A stretch of DNA of 64,000 nt, taken from NCBI RefSeq assembly GCF_020966755.1, contig NZ_JAJKFT010000010.1, forward strand, positions 3,413,415 to 3,477,414, written 5' to 3'. Under the pieces are notes generated by a model, which had not been told where the DNA came from, ran no database searches, and was given only the letters and a program-made list of their open reading frames with translations. Source of the stretch: Blastopirellula sediminis. Lineage in GTDB: Bacteria; Planctomycetota; Planctomycetia; Pirellulales; Pirellulaceae. Of this stretch, positions 35,836 through 46,958 are shown in pieces; within the stretch, counting starts at the first letter, position 1; each line of letters starts with the position of its first letter. A program made the position numbers and the translations under genes.

Positions 35836-36211
35836 TGCAAAGCGGTGTGTAAGGGATCGCGTTTAGTCGCGGCTTTTTAATTCGTCCGCCGCATTCGACG
35901 CACGCACCATACATTCCGGAGTCAATTCTGGCCAGTGCGTCTTGAATCAGTTGAAGCGTCCCTTCCTCGGCCGCCAGCATGTTGAGCGTGAACTCCTGCT
36001 CGTAGTTGTCGCTGCCGATGTCCGCCATGTGAATCGGCATGCTCGAGAGATCACCCGACGATTCGCTCCGTGTTTTGCGGAGAGCCGACTCGGTCATTTG
36101 CGAAACGTCTCCCCGCAGTCGAGCACGCAGCGTCTGCAGCAATACGCGGAAAGGCTCGGCTTCCGCAGGCTTCAAAGCGTTTTTTTTCGCGTCCGAAGGG
36201 GTTGTCGCCAT
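35804..36211 (-). CDS. DksA/TraR-type zinc-finger protein
   Basis: 135 residues from the ATG at 36209-36211, with GGAG nine bases upstream; an ATG five codons earlier lacks a ribosome site. A helical coiled-coil-like N-terminal part (RVLLQTLRARLRGDVSQM and FTLNMLAAEEGTLQLIQDAL) precedes the zinc finger: YGACVECGG, then PLCIDCAN, four cysteines C-x2-C and C-x2-C. DksA-like proteins bind RNA polymerase's secondary channel with ppGpp. In this member the acidic tip pair of DksA (DxxDxA) is not obvious, so whether it regulates stringently is uncertain. It is the upstream partner of lspA. Confidence 0.9.
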   Translation of the reverse strand: MATTPSDAKKNALKPAEAEPFRVLLQTLRARLRGDVSQMTESALRKTRSESSGDLSSMPIHMADIGSDNYEQEFTLNMLAAEEGTLQLIQDALARIDSGMYGACVECGGRIKKPRLNAIPYTPLCIDCANQREHA

Positions 36212-36410
36212 GGCCGCGGACTCCATCGAGGTGAGTGAAAGCCCCCTTATTCTAATGGGGGAATTTTCGCCGCGTCAATTTTTGAACCATCTTCGCTTTT
36301 TCCGCCTCTACGCAGGGTGGGATCTCGCCTTGATGGGCGCGACTTGCTCCAATAGACTGAGCGTTCCCGATTTTTGTTCAAAAAGCCTTTCATAGTAAGT
36401 AATTAGCCAC

Positions 36411-37811
<1,401 letters not shown>

Positions 37812-37830
37812 TCGAAGCGGTTCAATCCGG

Positions 37831-37858
37831 GTGGCACTGTTGGCTTGCCCAACAGTGG
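37831..37858 (+). repeat. REP-like repeat, copy 1
   Basis: A 28-bp imperfect palindrome with CACTGTTGG and CCAACAGTG arms around CTTGC. A second copy lies inverted 18 bp further on. Confidence 0.65.
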
Positions 37859-37876
37859 GCGCCTGATACCGACTTT

Positions 37877-37904
37877 CCACTGCTGGACAAGCCATCAGTG
37901 GCAC
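37877..37904 (-). repeat. REP-like repeat, copy 2 (inverted)
   Basis: Its reverse complement matches copy 1 at most positions (both contain a TGGCTTG core flanked by CCAGCAGTGG/CCAACAGTGG-type arms). The two face each other, as in a bacterial BIME. Confidence 0.65.
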
Positions 37905-37969
37905 ACGGCGTTTCGTTGCCAATCGCTCACCAGCTGTTCCACGACAAACGTGTGATTCATGCACATTCA

Positions 37970-37989
37970 TTGCCACGCAGACGTGGCAA
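37970..37989. repeat. Third hairpin between thrC and dapB
   Basis: TTGCCACG and CGTGGCAA arms around CAGA make an 8-bp perfect stem. It belongs to the same repeat cluster by position. Confidence 0.5.
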
Positions 37990-38037
37990 CGGCACCCCAG
38001 TACCAGATCAAACAGAGTTCATCGGAGTATAGAAGCT

Positions 38038-38835
38038 ATGAGCGCACCGCGCGTGGTGATCAGCGGCGCCGCTGGTCGAATGGGGCAACGTTTGATTGCG
38101 CTGGGACATCAAAATCCCGGCATCGAGCTGGTCGCGGCGCTAGAGCATGACGGCCATCCCAGATTGGGCGAAGACGCCGGCGCGATTGCTGGCGTCGGGC
38201 CGATCGGCTTGCCTCTCTCGTCGAAACTGGAAGTCTCGGCCGACGCGCTGATCGACTTCTCAGTTCCCGCTGGCGCCGATCGCGCGATCAAGCTGTGCGT
38301 CGACAACAACATCGCCCTGGTGATGGCGACGACCGGTCTGACCGACGAGCACAAAGCGGCGCTGCACGAAGCGGCCAAGAAGATTGCCATCGTCTGGGCG
38401 CCCAGCATGAGTCTGGCGGTCAACCTGACGATGAAGCTGACCGAAATCGCCGCCGCCTCGCTGAAGGACTATCCCGGCGGCGCCGACGTTGAAATCGTCG
38501 AGCGACATCATCGCTTTAAGGAAGACTCGCCGAGCGGCACCGCGCTGAAGTTCGGTGAGATCGTCAAATCGCAGATGGGACAAACCAAAGAAGCGCACGG
38601 CCGCGAAGGTCGTCCCGGCGAGCGTCCTCATGACGAGATCGGCTACCACGCCGTTCGCGTTGGCGACAACCCGGGCGAGCACACGATCATCTTCGGCTTG
38701 CTGGGCGAAACGATCGAACTGAAAGTGGGCGCCAGCAATCGCGATTGCTACGCGAACGGCGCGCTGAAAGCGGCGCAGTTCGTCGCCGGCAAACCGGCCG
38801 GGCTGTACACGATGGCGGACGTCCTGGGACTGTAA
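38038..38835 (+). CDS. dapB: 4-hydroxy-tetrahydrodipicolinate reductase
   Basis: 265 residues. The NAD(P)-binding GAAGRMGQ motif is at the N-terminus (residues 10-17), ALIDFSVPAGADRAIKLC is the conserved nucleotide site, and VEIVERHHRFKEDSPSGTAL is the substrate-binding EhHH-x-K-x-DxPSGTA block with the catalytic His and Lys. The enzyme works in lysine and diaminopimelate synthesis. Planctomycetes have peptidoglycan, so DAP is needed. The stop is immediately followed by the ATG of the small Cys-rich protein. Confidence 0.96.
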   Translation: MSAPRVVISGAAGRMGQRLIALGHQNPGIELVAALEHDGHPRLGEDAGAIAGVGPIGLPLSSKLEVSADALIDFSVPAGADRAIKLCVDNNIALVMATTGLTDEHKAALHEAAKKIAIVWAPSMSLAVNLTMKLTEIAAASLKDYPGGADVEIVERHHRFKEDSPSGTALKFGEIVKSQMGQTKEAHGREGRPGERPHDEIGYHAVRVGDNPGEHTIIFGLLGETIELKVGASNRDCYANGALKAAQFVAGKPAGLYTMADVLGL

Positions 38836-39207
38836 ATGGCGAAGTGCGACGAAGGGTACAACTGCGAAGTGTGCGGCCGCCCGGTCGAGAAGCTGACCGA
38901 GAGCGACCTCTATCTGCGGTACGTGATCGGGATGCTTGACCCGGAAGTGCTGCACACGACGCCGGAACGCCACATTCGTTGCAACCCAGTCCTGGCTCAG
39001 TTCGTCGTCCATCCGGACTTTCCGCCGGTCGTCGCCGAGGGAGACTTCGCGAAGTCGAATCTCGATCCGGCGTTCGTCGCCGAGCGGGAAAAGTTAGCGA
39101 CTCGCGGTTACGAACGGTTGCGAGAACTGGTGCAAGTAAATTTGCCAATTGTCGACTATCCTTTGCCCGAAGTGCGGGCAAAGTATGCGGAGAGCCGCGG
39201 AAAGTAA
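38836..39207 (+). CDS. Small conserved protein with possible metal-binding cysteines
   Basis: 123 residues. Four cysteines lie early (C4, C10, C13, C49) in the context CDEGYNCEVCGRPV and RHIRCNPVL, possibly a zinc site. The remainder is polar with SDLYLRYVIGML and DYPLPEVRAKYAES. I recognise no named family. It begins right after the dapB stop without spacer, so the two are likely translated together. Confidence 0.72.
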   Translation: MAKCDEGYNCEVCGRPVEKLTESDLYLRYVIGMLDPEVLHTTPERHIRCNPVLAQFVVHPDFPPVVAEGDFAKSNLDPAFVAEREKLATRGYERLRELVQVNLPIVDYPLPEVRAKYAESRGK

Positions 39208-39264
39208 AATGCTCTGCGGTTTGCGCGCAGATTCTACAAGAGCCTTCGACGAGGATCAGGCATA

Positions 39265-40365
39265 ATGAGCGATAACGCTTGGTCTTTCACATCTTCAGCT
39301 TCGTCGGAGGGTCGCTTGAACGCCCCCAATCCACTGCCGCGCCGTCAGTTCGCCAGCGATAACTACGCAGGCGTCATTCCTGAAGTCTGGGAAGCGCTCG
39401 AGCATGCCCGATTTGGTCATGCCCCTGCGTACGGAGATGATCCCTGGACTGCGCGTGCGTCCGACTTGCTGCGTCAGTTTTTCGAGACCGACTGCGAAGT
39501 CTACTTCGTCTTCAACGGTACGGCGGCCAACTCGCTCGCCTTGGCCTCGCTTTGCAACTCGTACCACAGTGTGATCTGCCACGCGCTCGCCCACGTCGAA
39601 ACCGACGAGTGCGGCGCGCCGGAGTTCTTCTCCAACGGTACGAAGGTTCTCTTGGCCGATGGCGCCAACGGAAAGATTGATCCAGACTCGGTCGAAAGCA
39701 TCGTCAATCGTCGCAAAGACATCCACTATCCAAAGCCGCGCGTCCTGAGCGTCACCCAGGCGACCGAAATGGGTACGGTCTACCAACCGGATGAACTCGC
39801 CGCGCTGTGCGACGTCGCCAAGCGGCATGACTTGCGAGTCCATCTGGACGGCGCCCGGTTGTCGAACGCCTTGGCTAGTTTAGGAAAAGCCCCGGCCGAC
39901 GTTACCTGGCGACTGGGGATCGACGTCCTTTGCTTCGGCGGCACAAAGATCGGCATGCCGGTCGGCGAAGCGGTCATCTTCTTTGACCATGACCTCGCCA
40001 ACGAGTTTGAATACCGTTGCAAGCAGTCAGGGCAGTTGGCCTCGAAGATGCGTTTCCTGTCGGCGCCCTGGATCGGGCTGCTCGAAACGAACGCCTGGCT
40101 GAAGCATGCCAAGAACGCCAACGCTTGTGCGGCGGCTCTGGGAAAAGCGGTCGAGTCGATCGAAGGATTGTCGCTACTCGCGCCCGTCGAAGCGAACGCC
40201 TGCTTCGTGCATTTGCCGGAGAATGTTGCGGCGGGACTTCGTGAGCGAGGCTGGAAGTTCTACAACTTCATCGGCAGCGGCGGCGCCCGCTTCATGTGCT
40301 CGTGGGATACGTCGATGGATGACGTGAACGCGCTGATTGATGATCTGCGTGAGCTGACGAAGTAG
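39265..40365 (+). CDS. ltaE: Low-specificity L-threonine aldolase
   Basis: 366 residues starting at ATG 39265, with GAGGATC upstream. The PLP lysine is Lys228 in CFGGTKIGMPVGEAV, with HLDGARLSNALASLG and FFSNGTKVLLADGANGKIDP as fold-type I markers. It cleaves threonine or allo-threonine to glycine and acetaldehyde. Downstream is a 31-bp perfect inverted repeat. The enzyme may serve glycine supply, near glyS and thrC. Confidence 0.92.
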   Translation: MSDNAWSFTSSASSEGRLNAPNPLPRRQFASDNYAGVIPEVWEALEHARFGHAPAYGDDPWTARASDLLRQFFETDCEVYFVFNGTAANSLALASLCNSYHSVICHALAHVETDECGAPEFFSNGTKVLLADGANGKIDPDSVESIVNRRKDIHYPKPRVLSVTQATEMGTVYQPDELAALCDVAKRHDLRVHLDGARLSNALASLGKAPADVTWRLGIDVLCFGGTKIGMPVGEAVIFFDHDLANEFEYRCKQSGQLASKMRFLSAPWIGLLETNAWLKHAKNANACAAALGKAVESIEGLSLLAPVEANACFVHLPENVAAGLRERGWKFYNFIGSGGARFMCSWDTSMDDVNALIDDLRELTK

Positions 40366-40401
40366 GGTCCGCTCTTCGGACCACGAATCGCGAATCCGCT
40401 A

Positions 40402-40529
40402 AACACTAGCCCGCAGCGCAAGCGAGGGAATGTGCTCGCATTCTAGTGGCGCGTAGCCCCATCAAAGTCGCTTCGAAACGAATCATGATCGCTAGACGCA
40501 TTCCCTCGCTTGCGCTGCGGGCTAGTGTT
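40402..40529. repeat. 31-bp perfect inverted repeat with 66-bp loop
   Basis: Arms at 40402-40432 and 40499-40529 are exact reverse complements and contain CCCGCAGCGCAAGCGAGGGA. The element lies between the converging threonine aldolase and ROK kinase genes and its right arm ends one or two bases within the kinase stop (TAA at 40528-40530). The repeat resembles REP/MITE-type elements of planctomycetes by memory; I have not searched. Confidence 0.8.
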
Positions 40530-41520
40530 AGGCGTTTTGTGCAGCGAGAGCGAGTGCGCCGTGGACGACCACTAGTTCGCCGAGCGCCGCCGGGACGATC
40601 GCGTAGCTGTCGGCCAGCGGCGGGAAGACGAACCGCCGGACTTGGGCGCGCAGCGGGGTGAAGAAGAGTTGGTCTCCCATCAGCGAGACCCCGCCGCCGA
40701 CCACAATCACTTGCGGCGCGATTAGCGTGACGACCTGGGCGATCGCCCAGCCGAGCGCCTGGGTGCCATGGTCGAGAATGTCGCGGGCCAATTCATTGCC
40801 ATCCGCGGCAGCCTGGCCGATTAGCTTGGCGGTCAGTTGGTCGAGATCATGGTCGCAGCGGAGGAGCAGATCACGCGAGAATTCGTCGCTGGTTTGTTCG
40901 GCGATCGGCCCTCGTTCGCGGGAAAGGGAGAGGGAACGGGAAACGTCTCCCATCAGACGGGAGCGAGCTTCGGCTGCAAGCCCCCAACCGCTGGCGATTG
41001 ATTCGACGGTGATCTCGGCTCGATCGGCGTGCATGCCGGGACGCATGTGCCCAATCTCGGCGATCGCCGGACGATCGGCGCCAAACTGCTTTCCTTGATA
41101 GACGAAGCCGCCGCCGACTCCAGTGCCGACTGTGACGTAGAAGACGCTGCCGGCGCCCTCCCCTGCTCCGTAGGTCGCTTCGGCCAACGCGGCAGCGTCG
41201 CAGTCGTTGCAGATCGACGTCGGCAAGTTGAACGTCTTTTGACACCAGTCACGCAGCGGGAAGCGGTCCCAGCCTTCAATCTGATGGCTCTTGGCGACAA
41301 TGCCGGTTTGCGGATCAACCGGGCCGCCGAAGCCGACGCCGATGCCGACCGGTTTGTTCTTTTGCAGCAAGCGATGCGTGGCGGTTTCGATCTGGTCGAG
41401 AATCCCAATCGCGCCACGATCAGGCTGCACATCCATTCGCTCTAAAGCGACTGGATCTTGTCCCGGCTCACCGATAACGACTTGCAGTTTGGTACCGCCG
41501 ATCTCGATTCCGAGGAACAT
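40528..41520 (-). CDS. ROK-family sugar kinase (glucokinase-like)
   Basis: 330 residues. The start MFLGIEIGGTKLQVVIGEPG carries the phosphate-1 motif with the DIGGTK-like EIGGTK; SICNDCDAAALAEATYGAG has the catalytic base Asp106, and YVTVGTGVGGGFV is the phosphate-2 motif. The usual zinc motif C-x-C-G-x2-G-C-x-E of ROK proteins is missing: EIGHMRPGMHADRAEITVES holds only His158 and no cysteines. Substrate probably glucose or another hexose. The 3' end enters the inverted repeat. Confidence 0.88.
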   Translation of the reverse strand: MFLGIEIGGTKLQVVIGEPGQDPVALERMDVQPDRGAIGILDQIETATHRLLQKNKPVGIGVGFGGPVDPQTGIVAKSHQIEGWDRFPLRDWCQKTFNLPTSICNDCDAAALAEATYGAGEGAGSVFYVTVGTGVGGGFVYQGKQFGADRPAIAEIGHMRPGMHADRAEITVESIASGWGLAAEARSRLMGDVSRSLSLSRERGPIAEQTSDEFSRDLLLRCDHDLDQLTAKLIGQAAADGNELARDILDHGTQALGWAIAQVVTLIAPQVIVVGGGVSLMGDQLFFTPLRAQVRRFVFPPLADSYAIVPAALGELVVVHGALALAAQNA

Positions 41521-41551
41521 GTTGGCTTCATCTCCTCGGAACGCAAGCGGC

Positions 41552-42160
41552 TTACGCGGCGTATCGACCGACGTGATTGATGCGGGCGAAGACGTCGTTC
41601 AAGACCCAGTGGAACAAGCAAAGATGAATGCTCTCGACCATCCCCATATCGTCGGTCGGTACGTGCAGGCTATGCTGGGCGAGGTCTTTCAGCTTGCCGC
41701 CGCTATAGCCGGTCAGGCCGATCGTCTTCAGACCATGGCGATTCGCCCAGTCGACGGCGTTCAGCACATTGGCGCTGTTGCCGGATCCGCTGATCGCAAT
41801 CACCACGTCCCCTTCCCCGCCGTAGTTCATCAACTGCTGCAGGAAGATTTGATCGTAGGCGAGGTCGTTACCGACCGCCATCAACCAACCGGCGTTATCG
41901 GTCAGGCTGAGCACCTTTAGACGCTTCCGCGACTCGTCGCCAAGGTCTTTTTCGTGCAGCGTGCTTTTCCCCAGGTCTTCGGCCATGTGGCTGGCGGTTG
42001 TGCCGGAGCCGCCGTTGCCGAAGATGTAAACCCATTTCCCATTTTCCCAGGCCTGATAAATCAGATCGGCCCAGTTCTTGATCGCAGCCTGATCGACTTT
42101 CGCGATCTCTTGTTGCAAGTGGGAGATGTACGCGGACGTATCTAGTTGGGCGCCTAGCAT
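41552..42160 (-). CDS. SIS-domain sugar isomerase, GmhA-like
   Basis: 202 residues from the ATG at 42158-42160 (MLGAQLDTSAYISHLQQEIA). WVYIFGNGGSGTTASHMAED is the SIS phosphosugar motif; VIAISGSGNSANVLNAVDWA the second; DDMGMVESIHLCLFHWVLN has the GmhA-type acid/His pair. GmhA converts sedoheptulose-7-phosphate to heptose phosphate for LPS core. Planctomycetes do have LPS-like lipids, but a role in another nucleotide sugar is equally open. It starts 8 bp after the stop of the MFS gene. Confidence 0.88.
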   Translation of the reverse strand: MLGAQLDTSAYISHLQQEIAKVDQAAIKNWADLIYQAWENGKWVYIFGNGGSGTTASHMAEDLGKSTLHEKDLGDESRKRLKVLSLTDNAGWLMAVGNDLAYDQIFLQQLMNYGGEGDVVIAISGSGNSANVLNAVDWANRHGLKTIGLTGYSGGKLKDLAQHSLHVPTDDMGMVESIHLCLFHWVLNDVFARINHVGRYAA

Positions 42161-42168
42161 GACGGCGT

Positions 42169-43518
42169 TTACTCTAAATCTTCGCTGGGGGGATGGTAAA
42201 GAATCGCAACCGGCAGCATGATCAGCACGGTAAATGCGAACAAATAGCAGCGAGGCCACTCGAAACTTAGCAATATTTTGTCAAACACGCCATAGAGGAC
42301 GCCGGAGAGCAAGATCGCGACCCAGTTGGCCCGGCTCATCTCGGCGATCACTTCCCCTTTCTGCGACAGGGGCGCCTTCGCTTGCAGGTAGACCTGGATT
42401 GGGACCGAGAACATCCCGGTGCAGGCGCCCAAAACGACCAAAACCGGCAAGCTTCCCCAGTAGCCGAGCAAGTGCCCATGATTGGGGCCTGGCAGCGCCA
42501 ATAATGCCAGCGATGCGCTAATCCCCCAGGCGCCGGTCTGGACGATGCGGAAGTTGATTTGCCCTTTCGACAAGAGACCCGCGAGCAGGCAACCGCAGGC
42601 GATACCGACGCCGATCAGCCCGTTCATGATGCTGGTTTCGGTGTCATTTAGTTTCAGCTGCACCACACCGAGCGAGTTGACCGATTGCTGCACGATGCCG
42701 GCACAAAGCCAGAAAATGCACGAGGCGAGCAGCGCCTTCAGCATCGGCGGTCGAGCGCGAAACAGCTTGATTGCGCTGGGAGGAATGGTGCAAGCGCCGA
42801 CCGTTAGCTTGGCGTTGGGCTTAGCCGGTTCCGTTTTGCGAACCAGCAACGACGTCAGCGTTCCGACGATGGCGATCACGACGCAGATCGCGGATCCAAT
42901 CCAGAGCTGGTTGTTCGATTCGGCGCCATCTCCCGTCAGCTGATCACGCAGCACGCCGGCGGCGACGGTGCCGAAGATGATCGCCAGGAAGGTGGTCATC
43001 AGGAAGATGCCGTTCGCTTTGGGCAAGTCATGTTCGTGCAACATCTCGGGCAAGATGCCATATTTGGCGGGGCCGAAGAACGTGCTTTGCGCTCCCATCA
43101 AAAAGAGGACGACGAAGAGCCCCGCGAAGCCGAACATGCCGAAGTACCAAAAGCCGATCACCCCCAGCAGCATCGCGACGATCTCGGCGACCTTCGAGAG
43201 CACGATCACGTTGGTCTTCGAATACTTGTCGGCCAAGTAACCGGCCGGTCCGGCCAGCAGCAAGAAGGGGAGCGAGAAGATGATCATCGCGATCCCTTGC
43301 AGATCCTGGCCAGTGCCGTCGACCGCTTGGGCGACTCCCATCAGCAGCAAGAGCTGCTTGAAGACATTGTCATTGAACGCGCCAAAGAACTGCGTGATCG
43401 TCATCCCCCAAAAGCTGACGTCGCGCGAGAGCGGCGGCAGGTGCGTGGGGTCTTCGATCCGCAGTTCCGAGGTTTGCGGCGATTCAAATCCTTCCAACGA
43501 TTTATCCATAGCCGGCAT
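42169..43518 (-). CDS. MFS transporter, LplT-like
   Basis: 449 residues from the ATG at 43516-43518; another ATG lies 9 bp downstream. About 12 membrane helices are seen. The N-terminal WGMTITQFFGAFNDNVFKQL is the signature of the lysophospholipid flippase LplT subgroup of MFS, and GPAGYLADKYSKTNVIV is its loop 2-3 motif. LplT returns lysophospholipids across the inner membrane. No acyltransferase domain (as in Aas fusions) is attached; the PlsC-like gene at 2 kb is not adjacent. It is followed by the GmhA-like gene on the same strand. Confidence 0.88.
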   Translation of the reverse strand: MPAMDKSLEGFESPQTSELRIEDPTHLPPLSRDVSFWGMTITQFFGAFNDNVFKQLLLLMGVAQAVDGTGQDLQGIAMIIFSLPFLLLAGPAGYLADKYSKTNVIVLSKVAEIVAMLLGVIGFWYFGMFGFAGLFVVLFLMGAQSTFFGPAKYGILPEMLHEHDLPKANGIFLMTTFLAIIFGTVAAGVLRDQLTGDGAESNNQLWIGSAICVVIAIVGTLTSLLVRKTEPAKPNAKLTVGACTIPPSAIKLFRARPPMLKALLASCIFWLCAGIVQQSVNSLGVVQLKLNDTETSIMNGLIGVGIACGCLLAGLLSKGQINFRIVQTGAWGISASLALLALPGPNHGHLLGYWGSLPVLVVLGACTGMFSVPIQVYLQAKAPLSQKGEVIAEMSRANWVAILLSGVLYGVFDKILLSFEWPRCYLFAFTVLIMLPVAILYHPPSEDLE

Positions 43519-43624
43519 TATGCGGAAAGGGGCCGAGCGGGGATAGGCGAAATGCGCAAAGAAAGAGCGTTCCCCGGCTGCGGAAAACGCTTTTTCCAAA
43601 GTTTCTTACGTGACAGCCGCCAGC

Positions 43625-44965
<1,341 letters not shown>

Positions 44966-45132
44966 TTACCCAATCCTTGCTGCGGCGCGCCTAGCGCCGA
45001 AATGTAGAAGCCTCACTCGAAGAGTCGTAACCGGATGCGGCGATTCGACTTCGGTAAAAGAACATGGTATCGGTCGAAGGCCGAGGGTGTCAATCTGGCG
45101 CAGGAGCGCCGAACGGGGCGAATTGGCCGTTT

Positions 45133-46479
45133 TTACAGAGTTTTCAGGTATTCGAGCACGGCCCGCTTTTCTTCCGGCGTCAGCTCGTCGGGATAGTCGT
45201 GCCCGGCGGCGCTTTTGCCGTAGTTACGCGTGTCGAAATAGTTGCGTCGCTCGTCGCGCCGTGTGACCTCTGGCGGCATCCTGGCAAACTCTTTGACGGT
45301 CAGGCCGACACGCTGCTGATCCAGCTGGCCACTGGTCCGATGCCAGACGGTCGGCCGCTCGCTAGGGTTCAGCACATGCCATAAAGTCGGAACCGACCCA
45401 TTGTGAAAATAGGGAGGCGAAGCCCAAACGCCGGCAAGATGCGGGGCGACGTATCCCGCCGGATCGTCGACCGTTTTTGCGCCTTGGTTGTACTCGTTGA
45501 ACCAACTGTCGCCGTATAGTTTGCGGTCGGCCGGCGAGAGCGCCTCGTAACGAACCGGATCGGTTCCCAGTTCTTCGATGTCGACGACGATCGATGGATA
45601 TTTTTCCTCGGGGCCATACTTTCCATGGCAGCGAGCGCAGGTCTTTTCGAAGGCGATTCTCCCCTGCTCCGCCAAGCTCTTGTCGACTTCGTACGGATAC
45701 TTGGGCGCCTTGATCGATTCGAGGTAGGCGTAGACGTTTTCAAAATCCTCCTGCCAACCGCGGAATTTCTCCGGGCCATTTTCGCGGGCGAGCGCAAATT
45801 GCATCAGCCCTTTGACTCCCTTCGGAGCGAAGGCGTCGCAGTAGATGTAGTCCTTCGCCGCGAAATTCCACCAGGCGGGGGCGTCCATGTCATGATGCTT
45901 GGTCGGCATGAAGTCCGCACTGCTGTGGACATTCAGGTCGGCGTCACGGAAGGCCATCAGAATCACGCCGAACATCACCGCGTTGGTCGTGCCGTTGGTT
46001 CCCCCCAGCGGCACCACGGCCGAGCCGTAGTCCGATTTCAACAGACGCTTGCCCATCAGCATCTTGGCGTAGCGAATGTCGTCGGCCAACGTTTGCATCG
46101 CATAGCGATGATTGGGGGCGCCGGGGATTACCTGACCGGCGACTTCTCCCCCATGACAGGTAAAGCAGTTGGGGGTCCAGAGCCCATCATCCCCAACGAC
46201 ATATTGCAGCGGCTTGTTGGGATTGTCGGGGCGAGGAGTGAGCCCGTACCGATCGTACGCCATCCGCTTGCGCTCTTCTGGCGAAGCCTTCTCGGCCAGC
46301 TCTTTCAGATCCTTCGGCCAGACGCGCCACGTGTTGTCGAAGGTCTCCTGATCCCAATAGGGGGAAATCAGCGGCTTGTCGACGATGACGTGATAGCCCT
46401 TCTCTGGATCGCCAGCTAGCGACAGAGAACTGCCGCAGAGGAACAGCAACAAGCCAAGAGAAATCAGGCGAAGTTTCAT
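45133..46479 (-). CDS. Secreted di-heme cytochrome c-type protein
   Basis: 448 residues from the ATG at 46477-46479. A signal peptide is present (KLRLISLGLLLFLCGSSLSLA/GD). Two heme-c sites are seen: CFTCHGG near residue 108 and CARCHGK near 290, each C-x2-C-H. Later Met and His residues (PPYFHNGSVPTLWHVLN) resemble the distal ligand region of bacterial cytochrome c peroxidase-like and RoxA-like proteins. It is probably periplasmic. It lies upstream of thiC on the same strand with 170 bp between them, so I infer separate transcription. The substrate or electron partner is unknown. Confidence 0.87.
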   Translation of the reverse strand: MKLRLISLGLLLFLCGSSLSLAGDPEKGYHVIVDKPLISPYWDQETFDNTWRVWPKDLKELAEKASPEERKRMAYDRYGLTPRPDNPNKPLQYVVGDDGLWTPNCFTCHGGEVAGQVIPGAPNHRYAMQTLADDIRYAKMLMGKRLLKSDYGSAVVPLGGTNGTTNAVMFGVILMAFRDADLNVHSSADFMPTKHHDMDAPAWWNFAAKDYIYCDAFAPKGVKGLMQFALARENGPEKFRGWQEDFENVYAYLESIKAPKYPYEVDKSLAEQGRIAFEKTCARCHGKYGPEEKYPSIVVDIEELGTDPVRYEALSPADRKLYGDSWFNEYNQGAKTVDDPAGYVAPHLAGVWASPPYFHNGSVPTLWHVLNPSERPTVWHRTSGQLDQQRVGLTVKEFARMPPEVTRRDERRNYFDTRNYGKSAAGHDYPDELTPEEKRAVLEYLKTL

Positions 46480-46709
46480 ACCAACTACCATAACGCGCAG
46501 ACGATCTTCTTCCTTTCCCGACCGCAGGAGAGCTTGAATTATAACCGGCGGTGAAGCGAAGGGAGGAATAATGGCGAGGGAGTCGCAAAAGCAGTACCCA
46601 GTTCGAGGCTAGTTGGTTCCGCCAAAACGGACCGATTCCCCGAGAAAACCACTCGCCTGACTTCACCCGGCAGGCACAACCACAGACCGAAGCTACAAAT
46701 CCCTCCTCC

Positions 46710-46740
46710 TATCTGCGTACATCTGCGCGAATCTGCGGTT
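46710..46740 (+). repeat. Triple-decamer repeat, copy 1
   Basis: Three 10-mers in tandem, each beginning ATCTGCG (tails TAC, CGA, GTT). Confidence 0.85.
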
Positions 46741-46766
46741 TAGCATCTTCCCCTAGGAGTTTTTGG

Positions 46767-46796
46767 AACCGCAGATGAACGCAGATTTGCGCAGAT
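46767..46796 (-). repeat. Triple-decamer repeat, copy 2 (inverted)
   Basis: Same element on the opposite strand: plus-strand sequence begins AACCGCAGAT and ends GCGCAGAT. Confidence 0.85.
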
Positions 46797-46925
46797 GGTA
46801 GTTGATATGGTCGCCATCTGTTCGAGGTCGCGGACCCAAAGCGTAGGGAAGAGCGATCGATTCCTGGAACGCAAAGCAACGGCAGAACATTTTTGGTTCT
46901 AGACTCATCCCCCCAAAAATATCTC

Positions 46926-46958
46926 TTATCTGCGTTCATCTGCGCAAATCTGCGGTTC
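46926..46958 (+). repeat. Triple-decamer repeat, copy 3, reaching the GxxExxY stop codon
   Basis: The repeat ends TGCGGTT and the next bases complete TCA, the reverse complement of TGA that ends the GxxExxY gene. So the 3' end of that gene enters the repeat. Confidence 0.85.

Larger units (their letters stand above)
46480..46956. other. Gene-free repeat region
   Basis: 477 bp with three decamer-based repeats (listed separately) and little else. An 83-codon opposite-strand frame here is made largely of the repeats and I do not count it as a gene. Confidence 0.6.

Noticed and set aside
37815..37835. Possible tRNA T-arm (GGTTCAATCC)
   Set aside because: No acceptor, D- or anticodon arm fits around it; the sequence is part of the REP-like region.
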